Shown: piece by piece, positions 16,910 to 24,897 of the stretch
Numbering within the stretch: the first letter of the stretch is position 1
Layout: each line of letters starts with the position of its first letter
Origin: Psychrobacillus sp044762655
Lineage (GTDB): Bacteria > Bacillota > Bacilli > Bacillales_A > Planococcaceae
DNA: 64,000 bases
Reading direction: 5' to 3'
Assembly (NCBI RefSeq): GCF_044762655.1
Contig: NZ_JBIWER010000008.1
Span: forward strand, 62,001 to 126,000
The notes under the pieces: generated by a model
What the model saw: the letters and a program-made list of their open reading frames with translations, nothing else
Database searches by the model: none
What the model was told of the DNA's origin: nothing
Translations under genes and position numbers: made by a program

Positions 16910-18095
16910 TCACAATCTCTCCTTCGTTATTCAATAAGATGGCTGCATCCCCATCATTTCTCCACATTTGCCCTGTAGTCCATTTCAAATAGCCAGAGCC
17001 TTCTTTTGCTTCGGGACCACTTGATACGTATATTGTCTTACCAGGCTGCAGGCTAATGTTTGGAAATTTGAATGTTTGATTGCCAACCACGGAAACTAAC
17101 TTCCAATCCTTTAAACTAACAGCAGTGTCACCAGAGTTGGTAATTCCGACTAGCTCACCTCGAAGATCCTTCCTAGAAATAGAAATCCCTAAGACTCTAT
17201 CAGCGATTTCAGTTGGTTCCACGCTTCCGCTTGTTATTACGCTGTAATCTACTCCATCTGTTTCCACTACTATGTTGCCAACTTCAGCAGTCCCATACAT
17301 TTGGGAACTTATATGTTCTATCCTTGACTTAACCTCTGAATGTGGGTGACCGTACGAGTTATCCTTTCCATAGCTTAAAATGGTGATTTTTGGTTTTACT
17401 TTCTGAATAAAATCCTCCGAGCTACTCGTATCTGAACCGTGATGCCCTGCTTTTAAAACGGTTGCTTCCACATTAGCCTCCTTTAGTAGACGCTTTTCCA
17501 CTTTAGTATCTGCATCGCCCATCAATAGAAAAGAAACCTCTCCGTACGAAATTTTTAATACGATGGATGCTTCATTATTATCGTTAGATTCGTCTCCGAC
17601 ATGTAAAACAGTGATATCTACATCATCATCCAGAGGAATTGTATCTCCAATACTTGGTACAATGAACGGGATATTTTTGTCTAAAATAAGCTGCAGCATC
17701 TTCTCATAGGTTTGAGAGGTATGTACTTTTCCGGAATCTACAAAGTTTTTAATAGATATAGAGTTCAATACGGAAATAAGCCCTCCGATATGGTCTGCAT
17801 CCGGATGAGTAGCCACTACATAATCGAGTTTCTCAATACCTTTTGTTCTTAAATAAGCTACTACATCTTTTCCCGCGTCTTTCGTACCTCCATCAACTAG
17901 TAGATTTCTTCCACTTGGTGATTGTACTAAGATAGAATCTCCTTGTCCTACATTTATAAAATGGACATTCATTTCTTTGCCCGACTCGACGGGTATTTGA
18001 GACGTTTCTATTTTTTTATCTGGTTGTTGAACTAAAGTACAGCCACTCATCATTACAGCTATACATATACAAACTAGCATTACTATCTTTCTCAT
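16896..18095 (-). CDS. Lipoprotein MBL-fold hydrolase with lamin-tail domain
   Basis: ComEC/Rec2-like metallo-beta-lactamase exported as a lipoprotein, 399 residues. The signal peptide ends in the lipobox MSGC with C19 lipidated. The MBL domain (about 42-290) opens HFINVGQGDSILV, carries the metal motif H97-x-D99-x-D101-H102 (THPDADHIGG), then MGDAD and AGHHGSD. The C-terminal part (about 300-399) looks like a lamin-tail (LTD) domain with an immunoglobulin-like fold (GELVGITNSGDTAVSLKDWK). Extracellular nuclease or phosphodiesterase activity is the likely role. Operon with DUF3006. Confidence 0.85.
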   Translation of the reverse strand: MRKIVMLVCICIAVMMSGCTLVQQPDKKIETSQIPVESGKEMNVHFINVGQGDSILVQSPSGRNLLVDGGTKDAGKDVVAYLRTKGIEKLDYVVATHPDADHIGGLISVLNSISIKNFVDSGKVHTSQTYEKMLQLILDKNIPFIVPSIGDTIPLDDDVDITVLHVGDESNDNNEASIVLKISYGEVSFLLMGDADTKVEKRLLKEANVEATVLKAGHHGSDTSSSEDFIQKVKPKITILSYGKDNSYGHPHSEVKSRIEHISSQMYGTAEVGNIVVETDGVDYSVITSGSVEPTEIADRVLGISISRKDLRGELVGITNSGDTAVSLKDWKLVSVVGNQTFKFPNISLQPGKTIYVSSGPEAKEGSGYLKWTTGQMWRNDGDAAILLNNEGEIVSEFE

Positions 18096-18167
18096 TTAAA
18101 ACCTTCCTTTTCGTTACTCTGTATCATTCTAGCATAGGAAAACAGGGCTTATATATGACAATTCCCC

Positions 18168-18196
18168 TTGACAGTTGATAACAATTCGCATAAAAT
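18168..18196 (+). promoter_or_regulatory. Sigma-A promoter of queT
   Basis: A perfect -35 TTGACA (18168-18173), a 17-base spacer and -10 TAAAAT (18191-18196), shortly upstream of the preQ1 aptamer. Confidence 0.85.
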
Positions 18197-18214
18197 AACT
18201 CTTTGTGAAAACTA

Positions 18215-18253
18215 ACGTGGTTCGAGAACCTCCCACGGAAAAAAACTAAGGAG
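18215..18253 (+). promoter_or_regulatory. PreQ1-I riboswitch overlapping the queT ribosome site
   Basis: CGTGG pairs with CCACG around the loop TTCGAGAACCTC, followed by the A-rich tail AAAAAAACTAAGGAG, which forms the pseudoknot in this class. The Shine-Dalgarno AAGGAG is part of the 3' tail, so ligand binding should block translation of queT. Confidence 0.88.
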
Positions 18254-18262
18254 AAATGAATA

Positions 18263-18745
18263 ATGAAAACAAAGACTATTGCAGTAACTGGTGTTATTGC
18301 CGCTCTTTATGTTGCGGTATCTCTACTAGTGGCTCCTTTTGCATTTGGTGCAGTGCAATTTCGTATTGCAGAGATGTTTAATCATTTAATCGTATTTAAT
18401 AAAAAATACTTTTTTGGAATTGTATTAGGGGTATTCATCACAAATATGTTCTCTCCAATGGCAGCATTCGACCTAACATTTGGAGTAGCGCATTCTATCA
18501 TTACATTATCGCTAACGATTTTGGCAACTAAGTATGTAAAAGGTGACATTGCCCGCATGGCTATCAATACACTTCTTTTTACATTAACTATGTTTATCAT
18601 CGCATTCGAGTTAATGCTTGCTTTTGGAGTACCTTTCTTCTATACATGGTTAACAGTTGCAGCTGGAGAATTCGGTGTATTAGCTGTCGGAATCCCGATT
18701 ATTTATGCTTTAAATAAACGACTAAACTTCAAAACGTTAATCTAA
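18263..18745 (+). CDS. queT: QueT-type queuosine precursor transporter (ECF S component)
   Basis: Membrane substrate-binding subunit of an energy-coupling-factor importer, 160 residues with about five to six hydrophobic helices. The N-terminus MKTKTIAVTGVIAALYVAVS and the segment AVQFRIAEMFNHL are characteristic of the QueT family (formerly DUF988), thought to import preQ0/preQ1 or related bases. The preQ1-I riboswitch directly upstream supports the assignment. The energising EcfA/EcfT subunits would be shared and encoded elsewhere. Confidence 0.92.
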   Translation: MKTKTIAVTGVIAALYVAVSLLVAPFAFGAVQFRIAEMFNHLIVFNKKYFFGIVLGVFITNMFSPMAAFDLTFGVAHSIITLSLTILATKYVKGDIARMAINTLLFTLTMFIIAFELMLAFGVPFFYTWLTVAAGEFGVLAVGIPIIYALNKRLNFKTLI

Positions 18746-18752
18746 ATAATTT

Positions 18753-18790
18753 CACCCGATTCTAGATTGCTAGAACCGGGTGTTTTTTTA
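18753..18790 (+). terminator. Terminator of queT
   Basis: CACCCG-A-TTCTAG pairs with CTAGAA-C-CGGGTG around ATTG and is followed by TTTTTTT. It touches the stop codon of the convergent binding-protein gene. Confidence 0.88.
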
Positions 18791-19681
18791 TTTCTCAATT
18801 AAACCTTTCTCTACTAAAAAGTCATGAGCTACATCCTCCGGCTTATCGCCATCAATATCAACTCTCGCATTCATTTTCAGCATATCCTCTTCCGATATTT
18901 TCCCCGCCAACTCATTTAACGCATCTTCCAGCTCAGGAAACTTTTCAAGGGCATCCATACGAACGACAGGTGCGGCATCATATTTAGGGAAAAATCCTAA
19001 ATCATCGGTTGTAGTTTGTAAATCAAAACGTTCAATGCGTCCATCTGTCGTAAATGCAGGTATGACATCGACATCTCCATTTTTCAATGCTTCATACATC
19101 ACATTTGGATCTAAACTTTGCGTTTCTGAAAATACAAATGGATATGTATTTATTAAATCGTCAAAGCCATCACCTTTTCTTTCATAAAATGCATGAGGTG
19201 CTCCAAAAACCATATCACCAGTTTTAGAAGCCTCCACCAAATCAGAGTAAGTTTCTGCATTGTACTTATTATCTTTTGTATAAGCTAATGTATACGTATT
19301 TTCAAATCCAAGAGGACTTAACCACGTAGCCTTAAACTTCTCCTCATAGCCTTTTCTTACTTTTTCGAGCACACTATCTGAGCTTTCTCCAACCTCAGAT
19401 TCAACTTTCAAAACATCCTTTAAGCCTGTGCCCGTATACTCTACGTACAGATCAATATCGCCTTTTTCTAGAGCAGGAGTCATAATCGCTACTTCTCCTA
19501 GACCTTCTTTATATTCCACATCAATATCTGTTTTCTCTTCTATATATTGTCCTATAATCTGCGGGAGTATAAATTGCTCTGTCCACGGTTTTCCGCTAAT
19601 TACTAACGTTTCCTCAGAGTTCGAGCAGGCACTTAAAAGCATTACTGCTGAAAGCCCCGCCATTCCCATTAACTTTTTCAT
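18788..19681 (-). CDS. Osmoprotectant ABC transporter binding lipoprotein (OpuCC-like)
   Basis: Extracellular lipoprotein that captures a quaternary ammonium compatible solute such as glycine betaine, carnitine or choline. A lipobox LLSAC gives a lipidated cysteine at position 19. The mature domain shows the OpuBC/OpuCC-type wording GKPWTEQFILPQIIGQYIE and VEYTGTGL. I choose the second in-frame ATG (19681) because GAGAGG lies about 9 bases upstream; an ATG nine bases earlier overlaps the permease stop. Last gene of the importer operon. Confidence 0.85.
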   Translation of the reverse strand: MKKLMGMAGLSAVMLLSACSNSEETLVISGKPWTEQFILPQIIGQYIEEKTDIDVEYKEGLGEVAIMTPALEKGDIDLYVEYTGTGLKDVLKVESEVGESSDSVLEKVRKGYEEKFKATWLSPLGFENTYTLAYTKDNKYNAETYSDLVEASKTGDMVFGAPHAFYERKGDGFDDLINTYPFVFSETQSLDPNVMYEALKNGDVDVIPAFTTDGRIERFDLQTTTDDLGFFPKYDAAPVVRMDALEKFPELEDALNELAGKISEEDMLKMNARVDIDGDKPEDVAHDFLVEKGLIEK

Positions 19682-19686
19682 ACGCT

Positions 19687-20331
19687 TCATCCTCTCATAC
19701 TCATTCCTTTTGGTGTAGCTCTTTTTTCAATCCATTTCAATAGAAAATCAAACATAATTGCTAATAACGCAACAGGTAAAGCACCTGCTAAAACGAGTGA
19801 ATTATTATAGGATTGCAATCCACGGTAAATTACGTCCCCTAACCCACCTGCTCCTACAAATGTTGCCAGTGTAGCAATACCTACAGTCAGAACTGTAGCT
19901 GTTCGAATTCCTGCCATTATAAATGGTAACGCAAGCGGAAATTCAATCTGCCAAAGCAGCTGACTTTTAGTCATCCCCATCCCTCTTCCAGCCTCAATCA
20001 TAGATTCATCAATGTTTGAAATACCGGTATATGTATTACGTAAAATGGGTAAAAGTGCGTATATGATTAAAGCAATTAAAGCAGTTTTTGTTCCAATTCC
20101 AATTAACGGTACTAGAAATCCAAATAACGCCAGGCTAGGTATAGTTTGAAATATTGCAGTGATTCCTATAACGGGCTCAGCTACTTTACGATACCTTGCA
20201 ACTAAAATCCCTAGAGGTAATGCAATTGCAATCCCGATTGCCAACGCAATAAAAGATAAGTAAATATGCTGAATAAATGCCTCCTGTATTAAATCGGAAC
20301 GACTTTGAATAGTCTCTATAAAGCTACTCAC
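19687..20331 (-). CDS. Osmoprotectant ABC transporter permease (OpuCB-like)
   Basis: Inner-membrane permease of 214 residues with five to six helices. The ABC permease signature is seen around EAGRGMGMTKSQLLWQIEFP, the EAA loop that contacts the ATPase. The GTG start follows the ATPase stop codon directly (TAG-GTG), with GAGGTG as ribosome site inside the ATPase gene, so the two are tightly coupled. It is the only permease gene in this operon, whereas B. subtilis OpuC has two. Confidence 0.85.
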   Translation of the reverse strand: MSSFIETIQSRSDLIQEAFIQHIYLSFIALAIGIAIALPLGILVARYRKVAEPVIGITAIFQTIPSLALFGFLVPLIGIGTKTALIALIIYALLPILRNTYTGISNIDESMIEAGRGMGMTKSQLLWQIEFPLALPFIMAGIRTATVLTVGIATLATFVGAGGLGDVIYRGLQSYNNSLVLAGALPVALLAIMFDFLLKWIEKRATPKGMSMRG

Positions 20332-21294
20332 CTATACCACCTCTTCCTTGGCTAGCATTGCTCGAAGAAGGATGGATTGATTGACAAAACCTAGCACCTC
20401 GTTGCTGCGCTTTACTAGTAGTCCCTTTGTACTTTCGTTTTCCAGTAACGAAATAGCCTCTTCTACAAACATAGAGGCGTCTACCTCAAGATAATGTGAA
20501 TCCCATTCGCTGTCGAAAAAGCTAGCAAAATCCTGTAACTCTCTTTTTCCAATTGATTTTTTCCGATTAATTCTTTCAATTCCGATAAAGTTTTTCACGA
20601 AGTTATTAATAGGATTTTCTATCAACTCAGTAGGTGTTCCAACTTGCTCAATCATGCCATCTTTCATGAGGACAATCATATCGGCAATTTTTAATGCTTC
20701 ATCAATATCATGCGTAACAAAAACGATTGTTTTCTTAATCTTTTCCTGTAAATACTTTATCTCATCTTGCAATTGTTCACGACTTATCGGATCTAAAGCA
20801 CTAAATGGTTCATCCATTAAAATAATATCCGGGTTCGCAGCAAGCGCCCGCACCACCCCTACTCGTTGCTGCTGACCACCACTTAGTTCAAGTGGATATT
20901 TAGGCAGAAACTGATCGGGTTGAAGGCCAACCATTATCATTAATTCGTGAATGCGCTCAGTTGTCTTATCCTTTGTCCAACCCTTCAAATTCGGTACAAG
21001 CGCAGCATTTTTTTCTATTGTCATATGCGGAAACAAACCAATTCGTTGAATAACGTATCCAATCGTTTTTCTGAGCTCTACAGGGTCTATAGTGGATATA
21101 GGTTTCTCTCCTACGAAAACTTCACCAGACGTAGGAATTTCTAATCGATTAATCAGTTTTAAAAGAGTAGTTTTCCCGCATCCGCTAGGTCCAATGATGA
21201 CCACTAATTGTTCCTTTTGAATCGTTAGAGAGACATCCCGCAAAGCTTCTGTTCCATCTGGAAAAACTTTCTTAATATTTTCGAAACGAATCAA
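20332..21294 (-). CDS. Osmoprotectant ABC transporter ATPase (OpuCA-like)
   Basis: ATP-binding subunit of 320 residues. Walker A is GPSGCGKTT (about 34-42), the signature LSGGQQQR is near 137-144, Walker B is ILMDEPFSALD, and the H-loop is THDIDEAL. A C-terminal extension (about 250-320) resembles one incomplete CBS unit; two CBS domains sense ionic strength in OpuCA, so regulation may differ here. The start is TTG, 8 bases after GGGGGG. First gene of the three-gene importer operon. Confidence 0.87.
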   Translation of the reverse strand: MIRFENIKKVFPDGTEALRDVSLTIQKEQLVVIIGPSGCGKTTLLKLINRLEIPTSGEVFVGEKPISTIDPVELRKTIGYVIQRIGLFPHMTIEKNAALVPNLKGWTKDKTTERIHELMIMVGLQPDQFLPKYPLELSGGQQQRVGVVRALAANPDIILMDEPFSALDPISREQLQDEIKYLQEKIKKTIVFVTHDIDEALKIADMIVLMKDGMIEQVGTPTELIENPINNFVKNFIGIERINRKKSIGKRELQDFASFFDSEWDSHYLEVDASMFVEEAISLLENESTKGLLVKRSNEVLGFVNQSILLRAMLAKEEVV

Positions 21295-21472
21295 CTCACT
21301 TGCCCCCCTTTCTTCTACTATATTTACCTCCTCCCATGTTTACCCTAAATAGTTTAAGATAATGCCATTGATTCCTCTATTTTATGAAAAATATTTTAGA
21401 GTTTTTCATCTGATTGTTTTCGATACTCGCTCTAGACGCTACTTTACTCGCTAAAGGGATAAGCTGAATACA

Positions 21473-21498
21473 AAAACTGCCTCCATTAAGGAAGCGGC
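21473..21498 (-). terminator. Terminator of the ornithine-cyclodeaminase-like gene
   Basis: On the minus strand CGCTTCC pairs with GGAGGC (one G-T pair) around TTAAT, followed shortly by TTTTTG. Confidence 0.6.
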
Positions 21499-21512
21499 TC
21501 TCTAAAATTATT

Positions 21513-22496
21513 TTATACTTCTATATGCGTACCAATGTTATGTTCTTTCGCTTTAACGTAGGTCCCTTTAGCTACAGCCAAATCAAAATAAGCTGCTCCG
21601 ACGGATTTAAAGAGTGTAATTTCATCCCCGTTTTCTCTACCACTTACTTGATCCACAACTAGCTGTCCTAGTTCCCCGTGAACTTCATCAAATGACCACA
21701 CGCCAATTTTTTCCGCGTGCATTAGTTCACCCGCTTCATCCTTCACTCCAGCTAAGTCATCTACAACTATTTTAGAAGCACGTTTGATCGTTGTCACGTC
21801 CATCTCCTGCATATGTGGTAAATAGGAACCTACGCCGTTGATATGTGTACCAGGCTTAAGATCAACTCCATTAAATACGGGCTCGTTGGAACGAGTCGCA
21901 CAACAAATGATATCTGACTGATGGACTGCAATCGATACATCACCCACTACTTCAAATGGAATTTGAACACCAAAGTCTGTTAACTTTTCTCCAAATTTCT
22001 GTGCTTTTTCAGCATTACGATTAAACAATATTATTCGCTCTATATCTCGAACAGCGAGGACACCTAAAACTTGTTCGAATGCCATTGCACCTGTTCCAAT
22101 AACCGTCAGTACCTTTGCATTTTTTCGAGCTAAATAATCAGTCGCTATTCCGCTTAACGCACCTGTACGTAATCGAGTTAAATAGGACGCATTCAACATT
22201 GCCACATGCTCCCCGTTTTGTGCATCCGACAATAATACGACCCCTTGTGTCGTCGGTTTGCCTTTAGACGGATTGTTCGGGTAGATCGTTACTACTTTAA
22301 CTGCCGTGACTTCCTCTACTAGATCAGCGCTTGGCATATATAGAGCCGATGCTTCATGTTGTGGGAATTCGATCACGGTCCGATGTGGGTTTGCAATTTT
22401 CTCCGCTACCTTCGCCTTTAATAACTCTTCTACATCTTGTATTGCATCCTTCATCTTATATGTATGCATAATTTGGTTTTCATTCACTACTAACAT
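21513..22496 (-). CDS. Ornithine cyclodeaminase / mu-crystallin family dehydrogenase
   Basis: NAD(P)-dependent enzyme of 327 residues. The nucleotide-binding motif VIGTGAMAFEQ lies near 130, preceded by the family segment TRLRTGALSGIA. The conserved VVDDLAG (near 244) corresponds to the catalytic aspartate region. The family includes ornithine cyclodeaminase, alanine dehydrogenase, ketimine reductases and N-(carboxyethyl)-ornithine-type synthases; I cannot choose among them. GGAGG precedes the ATG. It follows an MHS transporter gene on the same strand and lies opposite an XRE-cupin regulator, suggesting uptake and use of one amino-acid-like substrate. Confidence 0.8.
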   Translation of the reverse strand: MLVVNENQIMHTYKMKDAIQDVEELLKAKVAEKIANPHRTVIEFPQHEASALYMPSADLVEEVTAVKVVTIYPNNPSKGKPTTQGVVLLSDAQNGEHVAMLNASYLTRLRTGALSGIATDYLARKNAKVLTVIGTGAMAFEQVLGVLAVRDIERIILFNRNAEKAQKFGEKLTDFGVQIPFEVVGDVSIAVHQSDIICCATRSNEPVFNGVDLKPGTHINGVGSYLPHMQEMDVTTIKRASKIVVDDLAGVKDEAGELMHAEKIGVWSFDEVHGELGQLVVDQVSGRENGDEITLFKSVGAAYFDLAVAKGTYVKAKEHNIGTHIEV

Positions 22497-22515
22497 GATG
22501 TATTCCTCCTATGAT

Positions 22516-22554
22516 GAAAAAACTCGTCTTTAATTTTTGATCAAAGACGAGTTT
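22516..22554 (-). terminator. Terminator/attenuator between the MHS and cyclodeaminase genes
   Basis: The 12-bp stem AAACTCGTCTTT (22520-22531) pairs with AAAGACGAGTTT (22543-22554). On the minus strand it is followed by TTTTTTC. It lies between two same-strand genes only 64 bases apart, so it should reduce rather than abolish read-through into the downstream gene. Confidence 0.8.
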
Positions 22555-22560
22555 GGTTAT

Positions 22561-23901
22561 TTAGACTTCGCTTAATCCTTTATTAGTTTGGACCTTTTTG
22601 TTAGCCATTTCTACTGTTTGGTTTTCTTCATCTAGATTTTCCTGACTACGATCCTTCACAGCCCAAATAGCCACTAAAGAAATAACTGCTGTGAAAATAA
22701 TATAAATAGCTACTGGTACATAAGATCCGTTAAACTTTAACATTAAGCTTGCAGCAACTAATGGTGCTGTACCTCCTGCTAAAGCTGCTCCAATTTGGTA
22801 GCCTAGTGTAACTCCTGTATAGCGAACCTTCGCATTAAAGATTTCAGAGAACATAGTACCAAGTACCGCTGTAATAGGAGCCCAAATAATTCCTAACCCA
22901 ATTACTGTTGCGACAACCAACAGAACGACCGATTGCTGTTGAAGCATCCAGAAGTATGGGAAAGCAAATAAAAGCATCCCCACTGTTCCAGCAACATACA
23001 CTTTTTTCCGTCCAATTCTATCCGATAAGCTTCCCATAATAGGAATCAGGATAGTTGTAATAATTGTCGCTACCATTACAGTATTCAATGTGGTTGTACG
23101 AGAAAAACCTAATTCTGTAGTTGCGTAGGAAACGACAAATGTCCCAAAAATATAAAACGGTGCCGTCTCTACAACCTTTGCTCCAATTGCTATTAATACT
23201 TCACGCCAGTGATACTTTAATGTATCTACTATTGGTAATTTAGGAATATCTCCAGTCTCTTGCACTTTCTTAAATGAAGGTGTTTCATCAATTCCTTTAC
23301 GAATCCACAAACCGAAAATTACAAGTAGGGCACTTAATATAAATGGTACGCGCCAGCCCCAGGTCATGAACGATCCTTCTGGAAGTAAAGTCATGATAGA
23401 CAACGCAACTGTTCCCAATACCATTCCGATCGTGACACCCATTTGAGGTATAGATCCATATAATCCTCTTTTTTCTTTCGGTGCGTACTCCACTGCCAAT
23501 AATAATGCTCCTCCCCATTCCCCTCCAATACCTAGTCCTTGAACTAAGCGTAAAGTGATTAACAGAATAGGTGCCCAAATACCGATCGCCTGATAGGTTG
23601 GAAGTAATCCCATTCCAAATGTAGCAACCCCCATCAGCGATAAAGTAACAACCAATGTTTTTTTACGTCCAATTCTATCTCCAATATGACTGAAGATAAT
23701 TCCCCCAAATGGACGTATGAAGAATGATAAAGCAAAGGATGCATACGCTAGTATCAACCCTACCGATGGGTCTTCTGTAACAAAAAATACTTGATTAAAA
23801 ACAAGCGCAGCAACTGTCCCATATAAGAAATAATCAAACCATTCTATCGAACTTCCTACCAAACTAGCAATCCATACTTTTCTCATTCCCTTTGAATCCA
23901 T
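22561..23901 (-). CDS. MHS-family MFS metabolite:proton symporter
   Basis: Twelve-helix membrane carrier of 446 residues in the metabolite:H+ symporter family (relatives include ProP, ShiA and KgtP). The N-terminus has the family hallmark SSIEWFDYFLYGTVAAL, then the motif GDRIGRKKTL between helices 2 and 3, repeated as SDRIGRKKV in the second half. RLVQGLGIGGEWGGA is also typical. It likely imports an organic acid, betaine or amino acid. GGGGAG precedes the ATG. It is divergent from the XRE-cupin regulator and is followed by the ornithine-cyclodeaminase-like gene. Confidence 0.87.
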   Translation of the reverse strand: MDSKGMRKVWIASLVGSSIEWFDYFLYGTVAALVFNQVFFVTEDPSVGLILAYASFALSFFIRPFGGIIFSHIGDRIGRKKTLVVTLSLMGVATFGMGLLPTYQAIGIWAPILLITLRLVQGLGIGGEWGGALLLAVEYAPKEKRGLYGSIPQMGVTIGMVLGTVALSIMTLLPEGSFMTWGWRVPFILSALLVIFGLWIRKGIDETPSFKKVQETGDIPKLPIVDTLKYHWREVLIAIGAKVVETAPFYIFGTFVVSYATTELGFSRTTTLNTVMVATIITTILIPIMGSLSDRIGRKKVYVAGTVGMLLFAFPYFWMLQQQSVVLLVVATVIGLGIIWAPITAVLGTMFSEIFNAKVRYTGVTLGYQIGAALAGGTAPLVAASLMLKFNGSYVPVAIYIIFTAVISLVAIWAVKDRSQENLDEENQTVEMANKKVQTNKGLSEV

Positions 23902-23955
23902 CTTACATCTCCCCTATCTTAAAATTGAAGTGACACTTTAATTCTCCCGTCTTTT

Positions 23956-23984
23956 ATTCTAAAGAGTTTAAAATTTTCTGTCAA
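23956..23984 (-). promoter_or_regulatory. Sigma-A promoter of the MHS transporter gene
   Basis: On the minus strand a perfect TTGACA (23984-23979), a 17-base spacer and TAGAAT (23961-23956). It faces the regulator promoter across a short intergenic region. Confidence 0.8.
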
Positions 23985-24014
23985 CGTTGTTTTGTAAATA
24001 AAAATTGGAAGGAT

Positions 24015-24043
24015 TTGAAAAGAGTAAGGTATGATGGATATAT
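24015..24043 (+). promoter_or_regulatory. Promoter of the XRE-cupin regulator gene
   Basis: TTGAAA (24015-24020), a 17-base spacer and TATATA (24038-24043), 25 bases before the start codon. Confidence 0.6.
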
Positions 24044-24068
24044 ACATTAAAGTTAAGGAGAATGATAT

Positions 24069-24581
24069 ATGTCTTCTCATTCAATAGGCAAGATCTTAAA
24101 AGAATTACGAAAGGAACGTAAGCTAACGTTAAAGGAGCTTGCAGAACAGACTGATGTCTCTATCAGCTTCTTATCTCAGGTTGAACGTGAAAAATCGAGC
24201 GTTACACTAGAATCCTTAAAAAAGATTGCAGATGCATTAAAAGTGAATCCAACGGTATTTTTCCCTGAAAACACAAAGGCTGATGAACTAGAAGAAATTA
24301 GACAGCAATACTATTACAAGGATTTATCGTGCGGGATGAAAGAAGCTTCATATGCACCTATCCTTGTAACCTTACAGCCTGGTGAAAACGAAGGTAATGC
24401 CTTCGCACACGGTGGTCACGAATTTTTATTCGTCCTTGAGGGGACCTTGACAGTTGTTGTGGATGAGGTAAAACAGGAATTACATGAGCAGCAATCTATT
24501 ATGTTCGATGCGAGCAAATCGCATTATTGGTATAACTACTCAGATAAACCGATTCGTTTCATCGTCGTTTCTTCTAAATGA
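24069..24581 (+). CDS. XRE-family regulator with C-terminal cupin domain
   Basis: Transcription factor of 170 residues. The helix-turn-helix (about 6-62) shows LKELAEQTDVSISFLSQVEREKS and the C-terminal cupin beta-barrel (about 95-168) shows HEFLFVLEGTLTVVVD and the DASKSHYWYNY segment. In this family the cupin senses a small molecule or metal. The gene is divergent from the MHS transporter/cyclodeaminase pair and is the likely local regulator of both. AAGGAG lies 8 bases before the ATG. Confidence 0.88.
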   Translation: MSSHSIGKILKELRKERKLTLKELAEQTDVSISFLSQVEREKSSVTLESLKKIADALKVNPTVFFPENTKADELEEIRQQYYYKDLSCGMKEASYAPILVTLQPGENEGNAFAHGGHEFLFVLEGTLTVVVDEVKQELHEQQSIMFDASKSHYWYNYSDKPIRFIVVSSK

Positions 24582-24590
24582 TGAACATAA

Positions 24591-24619
24591 AAAAGAGCCC
24601 AAAGGAATGGGCTCTTTTT
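24591..24619 (+). terminator. Terminator of the XRE-cupin gene
   Basis: AAAAGAGCCCA pairs with TGGGCTCTTTT around a short loop; T-rich on both strands. Confidence 0.88.
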
Positions 24620-24897
24620 AAAATTTCGTATGAGATATATTCTTTAAACCGATAAATTATATATCCTTTAAATTTTCCATTAGCTTCAGATTATTGCACC
24701 AAAAACTTAATAATTAGCCTCTATAGTTTAAGCGAATACTTTCATAATCTTGAATTTATTTATATAACCAGGGCTTTAGAGAACCCTTTTCTCCATATTG
24801 ATGAGTGACTAATCATCCAGATGATTATTACAAATGGTTTGTATTTAATAATTTAAGGGAAAAGTACTTAAAAAAGAGAATTTTAGGGGGAAGAAAT

